Assembly (NCBI GenBank): GCA_964639335.1
Contig: CAZXCJ010000017.1
Span: forward strand, 1-23,451
From: JAIOTH01 sp964639335
GTDB taxonomy: Bacteria > Patescibacteriota > Patescibacteriia > UBA1558 > S5-K13
Direction of reading: 5' to 3'
Length of the DNA stretch: 23,451 nucleotides
Part shown: piece by piece, positions 1-8,889 of the stretch
Position numbering within the stretch: the first letter of the stretch is position 1
Layout: every line of letters begins with the position of its first letter
Program-made: the position numbers and the translations under genes
The notes under the pieces: generated by a model
What the model saw: only the letters and a program-made list of their open reading frames with translations
What the model was told of the DNA's origin: nothing
Database searches by the model: none

Positions 1-1
1 T

Positions 2-3000
2 GTTTTATATGCTGGCTTTATGTGGATGACTTCGGCAGGCAATGAAGAAAAAATTTCTCAAGCTAAAAAAATGTTAGTGGCCGGTGTGATAGGTTTGGTA
101 ATTATTTTGGCCTCTTATGCTATAACCAGTTTTATTTTAGGAGCTATTCAAGAGGGAACAAACGGGGGTGGAGGCGGACAAGTTTGTACCCCAAATGAAT
201 GTACAGGTTGTTATCGATGCAATGCGGATGGTACCAGTTCTTATTATGATAGTACTTGCTCTACTTGTGGATCACAGAATGGAGAAACATATAATTTTAG
301 TGTAATTGTTAATAGCCCCACTGGTTCTAATGTGTCTTTATGTAGTTTAATTCAAGTTAAATTTAATAATATTGTTGATGAAACTACAGTAATTTCACAA
401 AATTTTGGTTTATATGATTGCGGTGAAAATTCTTGTAATGGCGATTTAGTTGGCAGGGACAATTTAACGCCAAATGGACAATTTATAATAGAAGAAGATA
501 TAATCCAGTTTATTTTAGGAGAGGATTATGAACAAGAGCATTATTATGCGGTTAATATTATACATGATGGGATTACAGATGAAGACGGAGAAGCTTTGTT
601 AGTAGATTATTATTGGGAATTTAAAACTGGGGATGAAACAGATACAGAGCCACCTATTGTTGCTTTAGTATTTCCTGAAGATAATCAAGAAGAAGTTTGT
701 TTAACCTCTTATATTACAGCTGAATTTTCAGAAGACATGGATATGCTTTCTTTAAATAATGCTTCATCTTTTTATTTATATGAAGATATTGGCATTTTAT
801 CAGATATAGATTTTTTTCATCAAGTTCATAACGACTCCTTAATTTTATATCCTGACTCTAATTATGAAGCAGATGAAGATTACTTCCCTTTATTAAACGG
901 CAACATTATTAAAGATACTTGCGGTAATTATTTAGATGGCGATGCCGATACTATGGCTGAAGGTTCGCCAGATGATAATTATCCTCCCAATGGTCCGAAT
1001 AATAATTGGAGATTTATAACTGGAGAAAATTTATATTGTACTCCAGAAATTGCAGGTATAGAAAACACAGAGACCTATTACGATGCCATAGAAAATTTAA
1101 TTATTTCTGGTCATTATTTAGGCAATAATCCAGTTTTGGTTTTTGATGGGTCTATTGTTATAGACCAGGCCAGTACTTTATGTATGGGAGATGAATATTG
1201 GTATGATGGCGCCTGTGTTACCCAGGCCTGGACAGAAGAAGAAATAAGAGTAGCTATACCAGTAACTGGCGGTGATAATAATGGGACTAAGGCCGGAGTA
1301 AATATAGTGGAAGTTCAAACTAACGATGGAAATGTAAGTGCTAATTTTGATTTATTAAGTCCTCGTATTAATGCTTTATCACCTGACCAGGGCGGAGAAG
1401 GCCAATTTATAAGTGTTTGGGGAGATAACTTTAAAGAAGATGAAAGCATAAATTTAAATGCTTCTAAGGTTTATTTTCGTTCTAACCAAGATGAGTATAT
1501 AGAAGCAGATTTACCTTGTGGTCAAGATGCCTGGGACGATGGACAAATTATTATTTCTGCAACTAGTACTTTAAACATAAATCAAGTTTACGCTATACAA
1601 GTTAAAAAAGTATATAATGACGACACTGAGCGCTGGAGTAATTTAGCGGATTTTTATTTTAATGATGAAGAAGCTGGACCAGGTTTATGTTTTATTGATA
1701 AGGATAAGCTTTATTTTGAAGATGAATTTAATTTAAATGGAATTAAATTAGGGGACGAGGATGTTTATAATAGAGAAGTAATTTTAGGCGATGATTATGA
1801 TTCCATAGAGGCCGATGTCTTAGAATGGACAGGAGATGATGGTATAGGGCAAAATACAGATGTTAAAGCCATAACTCCATTAATGGGTTCGGCTGCAGGA
1901 GTGGGCGTTAGAGTAATGGTAGAGGAAACAGAAGGAGAACAAAAATTTAGTAATTATTTAAGTGTAGATACAGAAGCTGATGAATCAGCAGATTTTTATA
2001 TAAATTATATTTCTCCAGAATCAGCTCCTATTGGTGGATATGTAACAATTTATGGTTCCGGGTTTGGCGCTAGTCAAGATGAGCAGATGGTGGAGTTTAA
2101 TATAGGCGCTGATGAATGGACAGATGGTGATTTTAATTTTCCAGACGAATGTTCTACGGCTTTTTGGAGCGATGAGCAAGTAATTGTTAAAGTGCCGGAA
2201 ACATTTAGCGGTCTTGCCCCTTATTCTTCTAAAATAAAAATTATAGATTCAGCTAATTATTTAGAAACTAATGCAGTAAATTTTGAGGTTAATAATGAAG
2301 GACTTGCTCCTTGTATTTGTAGTGTAAATCCTGGATTCGGGACAAAAGGGAATGAAATTGAAATTGCTGGAGAGTATTTTGAAGATCCCGATGATGTAGA
2401 TAATTTTTATTTTAATACATTTTTTGATAACAATGGGGCTTTTATATCTGGAGATTATGCGGATTTTATTATAGATTCAGACAATTTAATGTTTGTAACA
2501 GTAACATCAACTCAAACGGGTTTAATTTCAGCTCACAATATTAATGGTTTTGGTAATACTTGGAATTTTGAATATATTGAGGCAGGACCAATTATAACAG
2601 ATGTTTGGGATTTTTATGGTTGGCATTTTACCACCTGTGCAGATTGTGAAAATCCTCGAATAAGAATTCAAGATTGTGAAGCTGGTCAATTTTCTCCTTC
2701 ACCTGATTCTGGTAATAGACATGTACCAATGGGTTCTGATATTTATGTAGAATTTGAATATCCTTCAGATAGTAGTAACGCAGAAATGGATGGAACTACT
2801 TTAATAAAAGATAATTTTATACTTTCAAAATGTGGTAATGCAGATGATAGTATAGGGACTTGTGATGCAGTTGATCAAAGTGAATATACTATTCCTGAGA
2901 ATGTAAATCCAACTTTTGCTTCAATAACAGATTTTAGTTTTGAAGCTGGTTATTGGTATAAAATTGAATTAACTAGTGCTGTTAAGGATATAGAGAGTTC

Positions 3001-6000
3001 ATCTTTAATAGAATATTCTTGGTATTTTAGAATAGATCCATCTGGTGTGATATGTGTACCTGATGAATTATATATTAAACCAAGTAATCATTCTACTCAA
3101 TATAATGTTAATAAACATATACCATATATAGGATTATTAGTAGATACTGAAAATTGTTATGTTTGTAATAGTTCTGGATATGATTATGAATGGGAAAGCA
3201 GTGACAATAGTTTAGTTCCAGAATTTGACCCTGATCCACCAAATATTTTTGATCCCAATGCTGTCTTGAATGGAACTTATAATATCGGTAGTTTAGAAAT
3301 TAGTGCTACCTCAACATTTTCAATATTAGAATATTCAGATACTACAAATTTATACATTACAGCAAATTGTGGATTATTAGATGGAAATCAAGCTCAATGT
3401 ATAGATGAAGACGATAGTTTTGAGTGTTGCTGGGATGCTAGTAATGATACTTGTGTAAATGCAGACCATCCTGTTTGTAATAGTCCTTTTGTTAAAGAAA
3501 AAGATTGTATTCCTGCAGCTTGGGGTCAGAATCCAATATTATCATCCCCATCACCTGTTTCTAATAGTATTGATGTTGTTTTAGATTCACATATTTATGC
3601 CGAATTTGCCAAAAGCAATACTCAAGTAGAAATGGATACTAGTACCTATGCTAATGGTTTGAAGATTGAGCAATGCACTCAAAGACGTCGTGTTGTTCCA
3701 ATTCCAGGTCAAGATGTTGGATTTATTTATGATGAGTGTGAAGATATGACTAATTCATTAAATATTAGTATATCATCTTCTGGGGATAATTTTGTTGATT
3801 ATACTCATGATGATTTTGATTCTAATTTTTTCTATATTATCACTTTAAAAGATAGCATAAAAGATATTAGTGGTTATTCATTGATTCCTGATGGTGGATA
3901 TATTTGGACATTTAAAACAGGTAGCGGTTATTGTCAGACAACAGCTATAGAAGTTTTGCCAACTGATTGGCTTATGAATATTAATAACACAAAAGAATAT
4001 TCAACACTTTGTTATGACGAAAGTTGTAATGTTTGTGATAATATTTATTCTTATGAGTGGGAATCTTCTAATGATAGTATAGCTATTACCACTGGCATGA
4101 ATGGTAATTTTAGTGCCTCTTCTACAATTGTAAGGAGTTTTTCTCTACAGGGCGATGTAACAATTACAGCTACAAATACGGAATTATTATTAACTAATTT
4201 TGGAGATTTAACAGTTATTGATAGTACGACAGATAATTGTGCTAATTATACTCTTTCAAATACTTGTAATGACCTTAATCATACTAATCATCCAGATCTT
4301 GATTGTTGTTGGGATGGGAGTGATTGCCAGACAGGAGCAGATAATCCAGCTTGTGATGATGAAAAATATTGTAATGATTATGATGATGAAACAGAATGTA
4401 ATGATAGTTATGGTAGCGATCATCCAAGTTTCAATTGTTGTTGGGCTATAGGCCACTATTGCACGAGTGATTTGTCTAAGTGTGAAGTTCTTGGTAATTG
4501 TTTTGGATTTGATACAGCATTTAAATGTGAAAAAAATATAAATTATGATTGTTGTTGGGGAGATGATGACAAATGTTATGCAGATGGTTCTCAAATGTGT
4601 AGTAGTTTTAAAGTAATAGAAAATTATCCTTTAGATGATGGTACGGGAGTTTGTCCCAATACTTTGATTAAGGCCACTTTTAATAAAGCTTTAGATAGTA
4701 ATAGTTTAGAAGAAAATGTAAATTTATATGTTGAAGAGAATCCAGGGGTTTGGAGTAGTGTAACCACAACTCTTAGTTTATATAATAATTTTGAAGGTCA
4801 GGCGGTTTTAAATATAAAGCCAGAATTTTTATTAGATAAAAATACTGACCATAAGGTTGAATTGACTAATGGAGCAGATGGAATTAAATCAGTTTATGGC
4901 AATGTTTTAAATTGTAGTAATGGAAAATGCTTATGGACTTTTACAACAAAAGATACTATATGTGAACTAAATTATTTAAAAATTATAGATCCATTACCTT
5001 TAGATAAGTATTATTTATTTACGGAGTCAAATGAACAAGCAAATTTTGTTGTTGAAGGAAATGATATAAATGGAAATATAATAGAATCAATGGACGGTTA
5101 TGACTGGTCTTGGTATTGGGAATCATTTAATGAGGATTTAGTTGTTTTAGAACCAAGTCAAATATATCAACCTAATATTACTGCTATAGCTGAAAACAAT
5201 AATGGTAAAACTAAACTTAGAATAAGTGCACTACCCATACCATCGGAATTAATGTGTTCACAAATTGTCAATCAAAATCAATGTGAAGGTGATTCTTGCT
5301 GTTGGGCAGATGGTTCTTGTACAGCTGATTTTACGGAATGTCAAAATACTTGTTCTCTAGCATTAGAGCCAGATTGTACAAGTCCATGTATATGGCAAAA
5401 CAATATTTGTTATTTTGAAAATAAGTGGGATTATGATAATAAAGAAGGGTATAAAATTGAGGGTAGTGGTAGTGGTGTAATAGTTTCTCCAGATGATGCA
5501 GAACTAGAATTATTTATGTGTGAGAATATGTGGCCAAGAGCAGGTTCTTTTGAAGATAATAAATATCATTTTAGATTAAAATATTGTATGGATGGAGGAT
5601 TGGGTTATTTAACAGATGCCGATATTGGTGATAATAAGTATATTAAAACTGATTTTAATGCTTCTGATAATACTAAAGATGAATTATTAAGAGAATATAT
5701 TTTTAAATATGGAGAAAATCCTGTTCCTGCTTATACCGCGGTTTTAGAATTAGAAGACATAAGAGATGAACAGAGCATTTTATCGCGTTTAGAATTTTCG
5801 GAATTATTTGATAGCAGATTGAGTTTTAAATTATTAGGTCAGATGTTTAGTAAATTTATTAATTTATTTAAAGGAACCAGTGTTTATGCTCAAGATAATA
5901 ATAATGATATTATTGGTTTGAGAATATATCAGAATTTAAAACATTTATCATCTTTAGATTGGTATAGTTCTTCAGGATTGATTAGTTTTAAGGGAAATCC

Positions 6001-8716
6001 TCAACCAATAAAAGTTGGTCCTTATGATGGTTTGCGTGATGGCAGAACAGTTTATGTGAGTGTGGGTGATGAGAGTAATGATGGTGATTTATATACTAAT
6101 ATGTTGTTAATATCTCATTCTCAAGATGCTAGTCCAGCTACTATTAATATTTTCAATCAATTAATTGATAATTGGAATTTTAATATTAATATTGATTTAG
6201 ATAAACGCGATGATTTAGCAGAAGATGTTAAAAGGTGGCAGGATTTAAGAAGTATTGAGAAAAAATTGAATAATTATGCCAATCAAAATAAATTCTGTGC
6301 TTATGTAACAGATCCAGATGGAGCTTCATGTCTAGAGGGCTATTATCATTTTGATATTGATGGAGATGGGAGTATGGATACAGGAGAATGTTATGATGTT
6401 TCTTCAAATGTAACTTGTAGATGGGATTCTGATTGTGAGGAGCATGAAATGGGTTTCCAGAAATGTGTTGGTGTATATCCAGAATTAAATGAAGGAAGTT
6501 TTTTACAAGGCATTTCAACATCTAAATGGCCTTCTTGGGCTTCTACTTTAGGCAATGATTTGGGTTCTGTTTTGCCTTATGATCCTGTAAATGAATTTAG
6601 TTATTGTCCAGACGACTATGAAGAACAAACTTGTTGGCATTCTGTTAATGAAGATTTTTATTGTGCTTTAAATTCACAAATTTATTATTATAGAGCTGGT
6701 GGCAGAGTGGATTTAGATAATAGACCCTTGAGTTTTGATTTATTTTCTGAATTTAATTTTCAATCAGGTTGGAATCAGTTGCCGTTAGAAGCAGATCATG
6801 CCTTAGATTTATATAACACTATTAAAATTAATAATGCAGATGTTTGTGATGATGGATATCTTGGTATATTATGTGGTAATGGAACTGTAGATTCTGGTGA
6901 ACAATGTGATTATAGTAGTAGTGATAATACTAAAATCTTATGTGATGGTGCTTATAATTATAAAGAAGTTGGATGTAATAGCAATTGCCAATGGCCGGAT
7001 TATGTAGAATCATATCAATGTTTTTATTGTGGTGATGGATTATTTAGCCCACTTTATGAGGAATGTGAAACTGGCTGGAGTGATATGATTTGTGCCGATG
7101 GTTGGAATCCTCAAACTGTACATTGTGTTGGTTGTGTGTGGGAGTCAGCTGCTAACAACTGTATATATTGTGGTGATGGTATTTGTCAAGATGGACAAGA
7201 TGGAGATACTGCATATGAAAGTCTTAGCAATTGTATGCAAGATTGTTCTTGTGGGGATGGTATTTGCCAACCAGAATATAATGAAAATAACGGTGATTGT
7301 GCTGATGATTGTTTTTGTGGAGACGGAGTAGTTGATTCTACGGAGGAATGTGATTACATGATTAGTATTGGTGCAGTTTGTACAACTCCACCACCAGAAC
7401 AATATGCTGGGCATTATCCATGTTTGAAAGTGGGCCCAAATAAATGTACTTGGGATTTGGACAATTGTTCAGCAGATGGGGCTTGTGGTGATAATGTTGT
7501 TAATGGAAATGAAGTTTGCGAAATTGGGGAAATAGCCATTTGCGATATGGGCGAATATTATGGCGAAATGGAATGTCAAGCAGGTTGTTTGAGTTGGGGA
7601 AATTGTGTGGCAATAGAATGGTGTGGGGATGGAAAGCTTAATGGAAATGAAGAGTGTGATGATGGAAATAATATTAATGGCGATGGTTGTGATGAAGATT
7701 GTGTTATTGAACCTGTTTGTGGTGACGGTATTCCAGAAGGGACAGAAATATGTGATGATGGGAATACTATTAATTGTGATGGATGTAATGAAGATTGTTC
7801 AAGAGTTGATAATATTTGTGGTGATAATATTCCAGAATGTGGAGAAATTTGTGATGATGGCAATCTACTTACTGAGACCTGTGGTGACAACATTAGGCAT
7901 AATGGAATTTTTTGTAATGCTGATTGTAGTTATGAAGCTAGTTTAGACGAACAATGTGATGATGGAGATGATGCTGATACATGGTATATGCAGAATTCTT
8001 CTGATGATGATGGAGTTTGTGTAATTAATTCTTACACAGGTCTTTTATGTAGAAATAATAGATGTGGAGATGGGTTTTTAGATTGGGCTTCTGAAGAATG
8101 TGATAACGGCGACTACCCTCCTTCTCCTAATGATGGCTGTAATCAATATTGCGAGATTGAACCTATTTGTGGTGATGGTATAAGAGAAGGAGCAGAACAA
8201 TGTGATGATGGAGACGAGGATGATACATGGTATCAGCAGGATCCTCTTGATGATGATGGGGCCTGTGTAATTACTTATAATAATTGGGGTATTTCTTGTA
8301 AAAATAATATATGTGGTGATGGATATTTAGATTTAGGTTATGAGAGATGTGATGATGGAAATATAGCTCCAGGTGATGGTTGTGATAAAGATTGTGTTAT
8401 TGAACCCTGTAGTACATTTAATACTGAGCATTATTTATTTGGTGGAAATTCGCTTGGATATCCGTCTTTTGATTTTTATTATGCAGATGAGAGCGCTTGT
8501 ACTTCAGCAGGATGTTTTTGTCAAGATATAAGTGTTTGTGAATTTAATTGTGAAGGTGTAGACATTGATGATAATCGTTGTGGTGGTGGTCGGCCATGTT
8601 TTGGTGGTGCAGAGATATTGGGTGTCTGTAGTAATAGTGTTTGTCCTTCTGGTACTTGCCATTGTGAGGAGGGTATGAATCAGATGAATTTTTGTAATTG
8701 TCAACAAGGTCGATAA
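2..8716 (+). CDS. Giant envelope protein with VirB2-like membrane segment, Big_5/TIG-like domains and Cys-rich repeats (5' partial)
   Basis: The reading frame is open to the left edge: codons before the first ATG (position 20) read VLYAGF and run into MWMTSAGNEEK, so the true start lies upstream. Residue numbers count from that ATG. Residues 1-43 resemble the second half of a TrbC/VirB2-like subunit, with a hydrophobic segment at about 17-43. Then come Big_5-type Ig-like domains (about 90-205, 211-335, 891-1008, 1171-1304, 1531-1650), TIG/IPT-like domains (about 340-860), five short CCW cysteine modules, a region (about 1795-2275) resembling one seen in other CPR surface proteins, and about 13 CGDG-type cysteine repeats (2285-2797). 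No LPXTG sorting signal is visible. By inference it is anchored by its N-terminus and mostly extracellular, possibly an adhesin or appendage protein. No catalytic motif was recognised. Function is unknown; the domain calls come from pattern recognition. Confidence 0.85.
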   Translation, partial: VLYAGFMWMTSAGNEEKISQAKKMLVAGVIGLVIILASYAITSFILGAIQEGTNGGGGGQVCTPNECTGCYRCNADGTSSYYDSTCSTCGSQNGETYNFSVIVNSPTGSNVSLCSLIQVKFNNIVDETTVISQNFGLYDCGENSCNGDLVGRDNLTPNGQFIIEEDIIQFILGEDYEQEHYYAVNIIHDGITDEDGEALLVDYYWEFKTGDETDTEPPIVALVFPEDNQEEVCLTSYITAEFSEDMDMLSLNNASSFYLYEDIGILSDIDFFHQVHNDSLILYPDSNYEADEDYFPLLNGNIIKDTCGNYLDGDADTMAEGSPDDNYPPNGPNNNWRFITGENLYCTPEIAGIENTETYYDAIENLIISGHYLGNNPVLVFDGSIVIDQASTLCMGDEYWYDGACVTQAWTEEEIRVAIPVTGGDNNGTKAGVNIVEVQTNDGNVSANFDLLSPRINALSPDQGGEGQFISVWGDNFKEDESINLNASKVYFRSNQDEYIEADLPCGQDAWDDGQIIISATSTLNINQVYAIQVKKVYNDDTERWSNLADFYFNDEEAGPGLCFIDKDKLYFEDEFNLNGIKLGDEDVYNREVILGDDYDSIEADVLEWTGDDGIGQNTDVKAITPLMGSAAGVGVRVMVEETEGEQKFSNYLSVDTEADESADFYINYISPESAPIGGYVTIYGSGFGASQDEQMVEFNIGADEWTDGDFNFPDECSTAFWSDEQVIVKVPETFSGLAPYSSKIKIIDSANYLETNAVNFEVNNEGLAPCICSVNPGFGTKGNEIEIAGEYFEDPDDVDNFYFNTFFDNNGAFISGDYADFIIDSDNLMFVTVTSTQTGLISAHNINGFGNTWNFEYIEAGPIITDVWDFYGWHFTTCADCENPRIRIQDCEAGQFSPSPDSGNRHVPMGSDIYVEFEYPSDSSNAEMDGTTLIKDNFILSKCGNADDSIGTCDAVDQSEYTIPENVNPTFASITDFSFEAGYWYKIELTSAVKDIESSSLIEYSWYFRIDPSGVICVPDELYIKPSNHSTQYNVNKHIPYIGLLVDTENCYVCNSSGYDYEWESSDNSLVPEFDPDPPNIFDPNAVLNGTYNIGSLEISATSTFSILEYSDTTNLYITANCGLLDGNQAQCIDEDDSFECCWDASNDTCVNADHPVCNSPFVKEKDCIPAAWGQNPILSSPSPVSNSIDVVLDSHIYAEFAKSNTQVEMDTSTYANGLKIEQCTQRRRVVPIPGQDVGFIYDECEDMTNSLNISISSSGDNFVDYTHDDFDSNFFYIITLKDSIKDISGYSLIPDGGYIWTFKTGSGYCQTTAIEVLPTDWLMNINNTKEYSTLCYDESCNVCDNIYSYEWESSNDSIAITTGMNGNFSASSTIVRSFSLQGDVTITATNTELLLTNFGDLTVIDSTTDNCANYTLSNTCNDLNHTNHPDLDCCWDGSDCQTGADNPACDDEKYCNDYDDETECNDSYGSDHPSFNCCWAIGHYCTSDLSKCEVLGNCFGFDTAFKCEKNINYDCCWGDDDKCYADGSQMCSSFKVIENYPLDDGTGVCPNTLIKATFNKALDSNSLEENVNLYVEENPGVWSSVTTTLSLYNNFEGQAVLNIKPEFLLDKNTDHKVELTNGADGIKSVYGNVLNCSNGKCLWTFTTKDTICELNYLKIIDPLPLDKYYLFTESNEQANFVVEGNDINGNIIESMDGYDWSWYWESFNEDLVVLEPSQIYQPNITAIAENNNGKTKLRISALPIPSELMCSQIVNQNQCEGDSCCWADGSCTADFTECQNTCSLALEPDCTSPCIWQNNICYFENKWDYDNKEGYKIEGSGSGVIVSPDDAELELFMCENMWPRAGSFEDNKYHFRLKYCMDGGLGYLTDADIGDNKYIKTDFNASDNTKDELLREYIFKYGENPVPAYTAVLELEDIRDEQSILSRLEFSELFDSRLSFKLLGQMFSKFINLFKGTSVYAQDNNNDIIGLRIYQNLKHLSSLDWYSSSGLISFKGNPQPIKVGPYDGLRDGRTVYVSVGDESNDGDLYTNMLLISHSQDASPATINIFNQLIDNWNFNINIDLDKRDDLAEDVKRWQDLRSIEKKLNNYANQNKFCAYVTDPDGASCLEGYYHFDIDGDGSMDTGECYDVSSNVTCRWDSDCEEHEMGFQKCVGVYPELNEGSFLQGISTSKWPSWASTLGNDLGSVLPYDPVNEFSYCPDDYEEQTCWHSVNEDFYCALNSQIYYYRAGGRVDLDNRPLSFDLFSEFNFQSGWNQLPLEADHALDLYNTIKINNADVCDDGYLGILCGNGTVDSGEQCDYSSSDNTKILCDGAYNYKEVGCNSNCQWPDYVESYQCFYCGDGLFSPLYEECETGWSDMICADGWNPQTVHCVGCVWESAANNCIYCGDGICQDGQDGDTAYESLSNCMQDCSCGDGICQPEYNENNGDCADDCFCGDGVVDSTEECDYMISIGAVCTTPPPEQYAGHYPCLKVGPNKCTWDLDNCSADGACGDNVVNGNEVCEIGEIAICDMGEYYGEMECQAGCLSWGNCVAIEWCGDGKLNGNEECDDGNNINGDGCDEDCVIEPVCGDGIPEGTEICDDGNTINCDGCNEDCSRVDNICGDNIPECGEICDDGNLLTETCGDNIRHNGIFCNADCSYEASLDEQCDDGDDADTWYMQNSSDDDGVCVINSYTGLLCRNNRCGDGFLDWASEECDNGDYPPSPNDGCNQYCEIEPICGDGIREGAEQCDDGDEDDTWYQQDPLDDDGACVITYNNWGISCKNNICGDGYLDLGYERCDDGNIAPGDGCDKDCVIEPCSTFNTEHYLFGGNSLGYPSFDFYYADESACTSAGCFCQDISVCEFNCEGVDIDDNRCGGGRPCFGGAEILGVCSNSVCPSGTCHCEEGMNQMNFCNCQQGR
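6872..8410 (+). repeat. Array of about 13 CGDG...E.CDDGN cysteine-rich repeats in the giant gene
   Basis: The encoded protein repeats a module opening with CGDG (or CGNG, CGDN), then a Glu-x-Cys and often DDGN, and closing with DGCD-x-DC. I count 13 openings. The best preserved copies are near 7621-7710, 7718-7800 and 8309-8396. The pattern matches the DUF4215 / Myxococcus-type cysteine-rich repeats known in secreted proteins. Spacing is irregular and some copies lack the closing half, which points to old, diverged duplications. The cysteines probably form disulfides outside the cell. Confidence 0.8.
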
Positions 8717-8787
8717 CACAGATTATTAATAAAAATAAAAATGTAATATTAATTTTTTAGATAAATTGTTTTTTATATTATTTTTAT

Positions 8788-8813
8788 CCCCACTATCTTT
8801 TCAAGATATGGGG
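8788..8813 (+). promoter_or_regulatory. Hairpin between the giant gene and the next surface gene
   Basis: CCCCA (8788-8792) pairs with TGGGG (8809-8813) and TATCTT (8794-8799) with AAGATA (8803-8808). C8793 is bulged and the loop is TTC. No T-run follows, so it is not a classical intrinsic terminator, although it could stabilise the 3' end of the giant transcript. It lies upstream of the -10-like element at 8822. The same CCCCA...TATGGGG order recurs upstream of the gene at 15623. Confidence 0.55.
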
Positions 8814-8818
8814 ATATA

Positions 8819-8827
8819 TGTTATAAT
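8819..8827 (+). promoter_or_regulatory. Candidate extended -10 promoter element for the surface-gene pair
   Basis: TG-T-TATAAT at 8819-8827 is a perfect extended -10 match. A weak -35 (TTTTCA, 8798-8803) lies 18 bases upstream, within the preceding hairpin. Transcription from here would begin near 8834 and give a leader of about 55 bases containing the 8845-8873 hairpin. The region is very AT-rich, so chance matches are common. Confidence 0.4.
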
Positions 8828-8844
8828 AAAATCACTAATAACCA

Positions 8845-8873
8845 CCGCACTATTTTTATTTAAAAAAGTGCGG
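8845..8873 (+). promoter_or_regulatory. Leader hairpin directly upstream of the ribosome binding site
   Basis: CCGCACT (8845-8851) pairs with AGTGCGG (8867-8873), and TTTTT (8853-8857) extends the stem with AAAAA (8862-8866) past an unpaired A. The loop is ATTT. The hairpin ends four bases before a clear Shine-Dalgarno (AAGGTGA, 8877-8883), which itself sits six bases before the ATG at 8890. It could be a 5' stabiliser or a translational control element. The arm CCCCACT at 8788-8794 could compete for AGTGcGGGG (8867-8875) in a longer transcript. Confidence 0.5.
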
Positions 8874-8889
8874 GGCAAGGTGATTTTTT

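Noticed and set aside
4218..4594. Overlapping ORFs on both strands within the giant gene
   Set aside because: They are low-complexity Ile/Met/Val-rich or Thr/Ile-rich translations of the shadow frames, with no family resemblance and no start context.
5822..5893. Possible internal signal peptide ending SVYAQ in the giant protein
   Set aside because: It resembles a cleavage site, but the preceding segment is not hydrophobic enough and it lies near residue 1957 in an uninterrupted frame, so it is more likely a buried segment or a relic of an old fusion.
7092..7946. Shadow ORFs across the cysteine-rich repeat array
   Set aside because: They arise because the repeated TGTGGTGATGG units leave other frames free of stops; the plus frame with regular cysteines is clearly the coding one.
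8788..8813. Intrinsic terminator for the giant gene
   Set aside because: The stem is good but no T-run follows it; the T-rich stretch lies before the stem.
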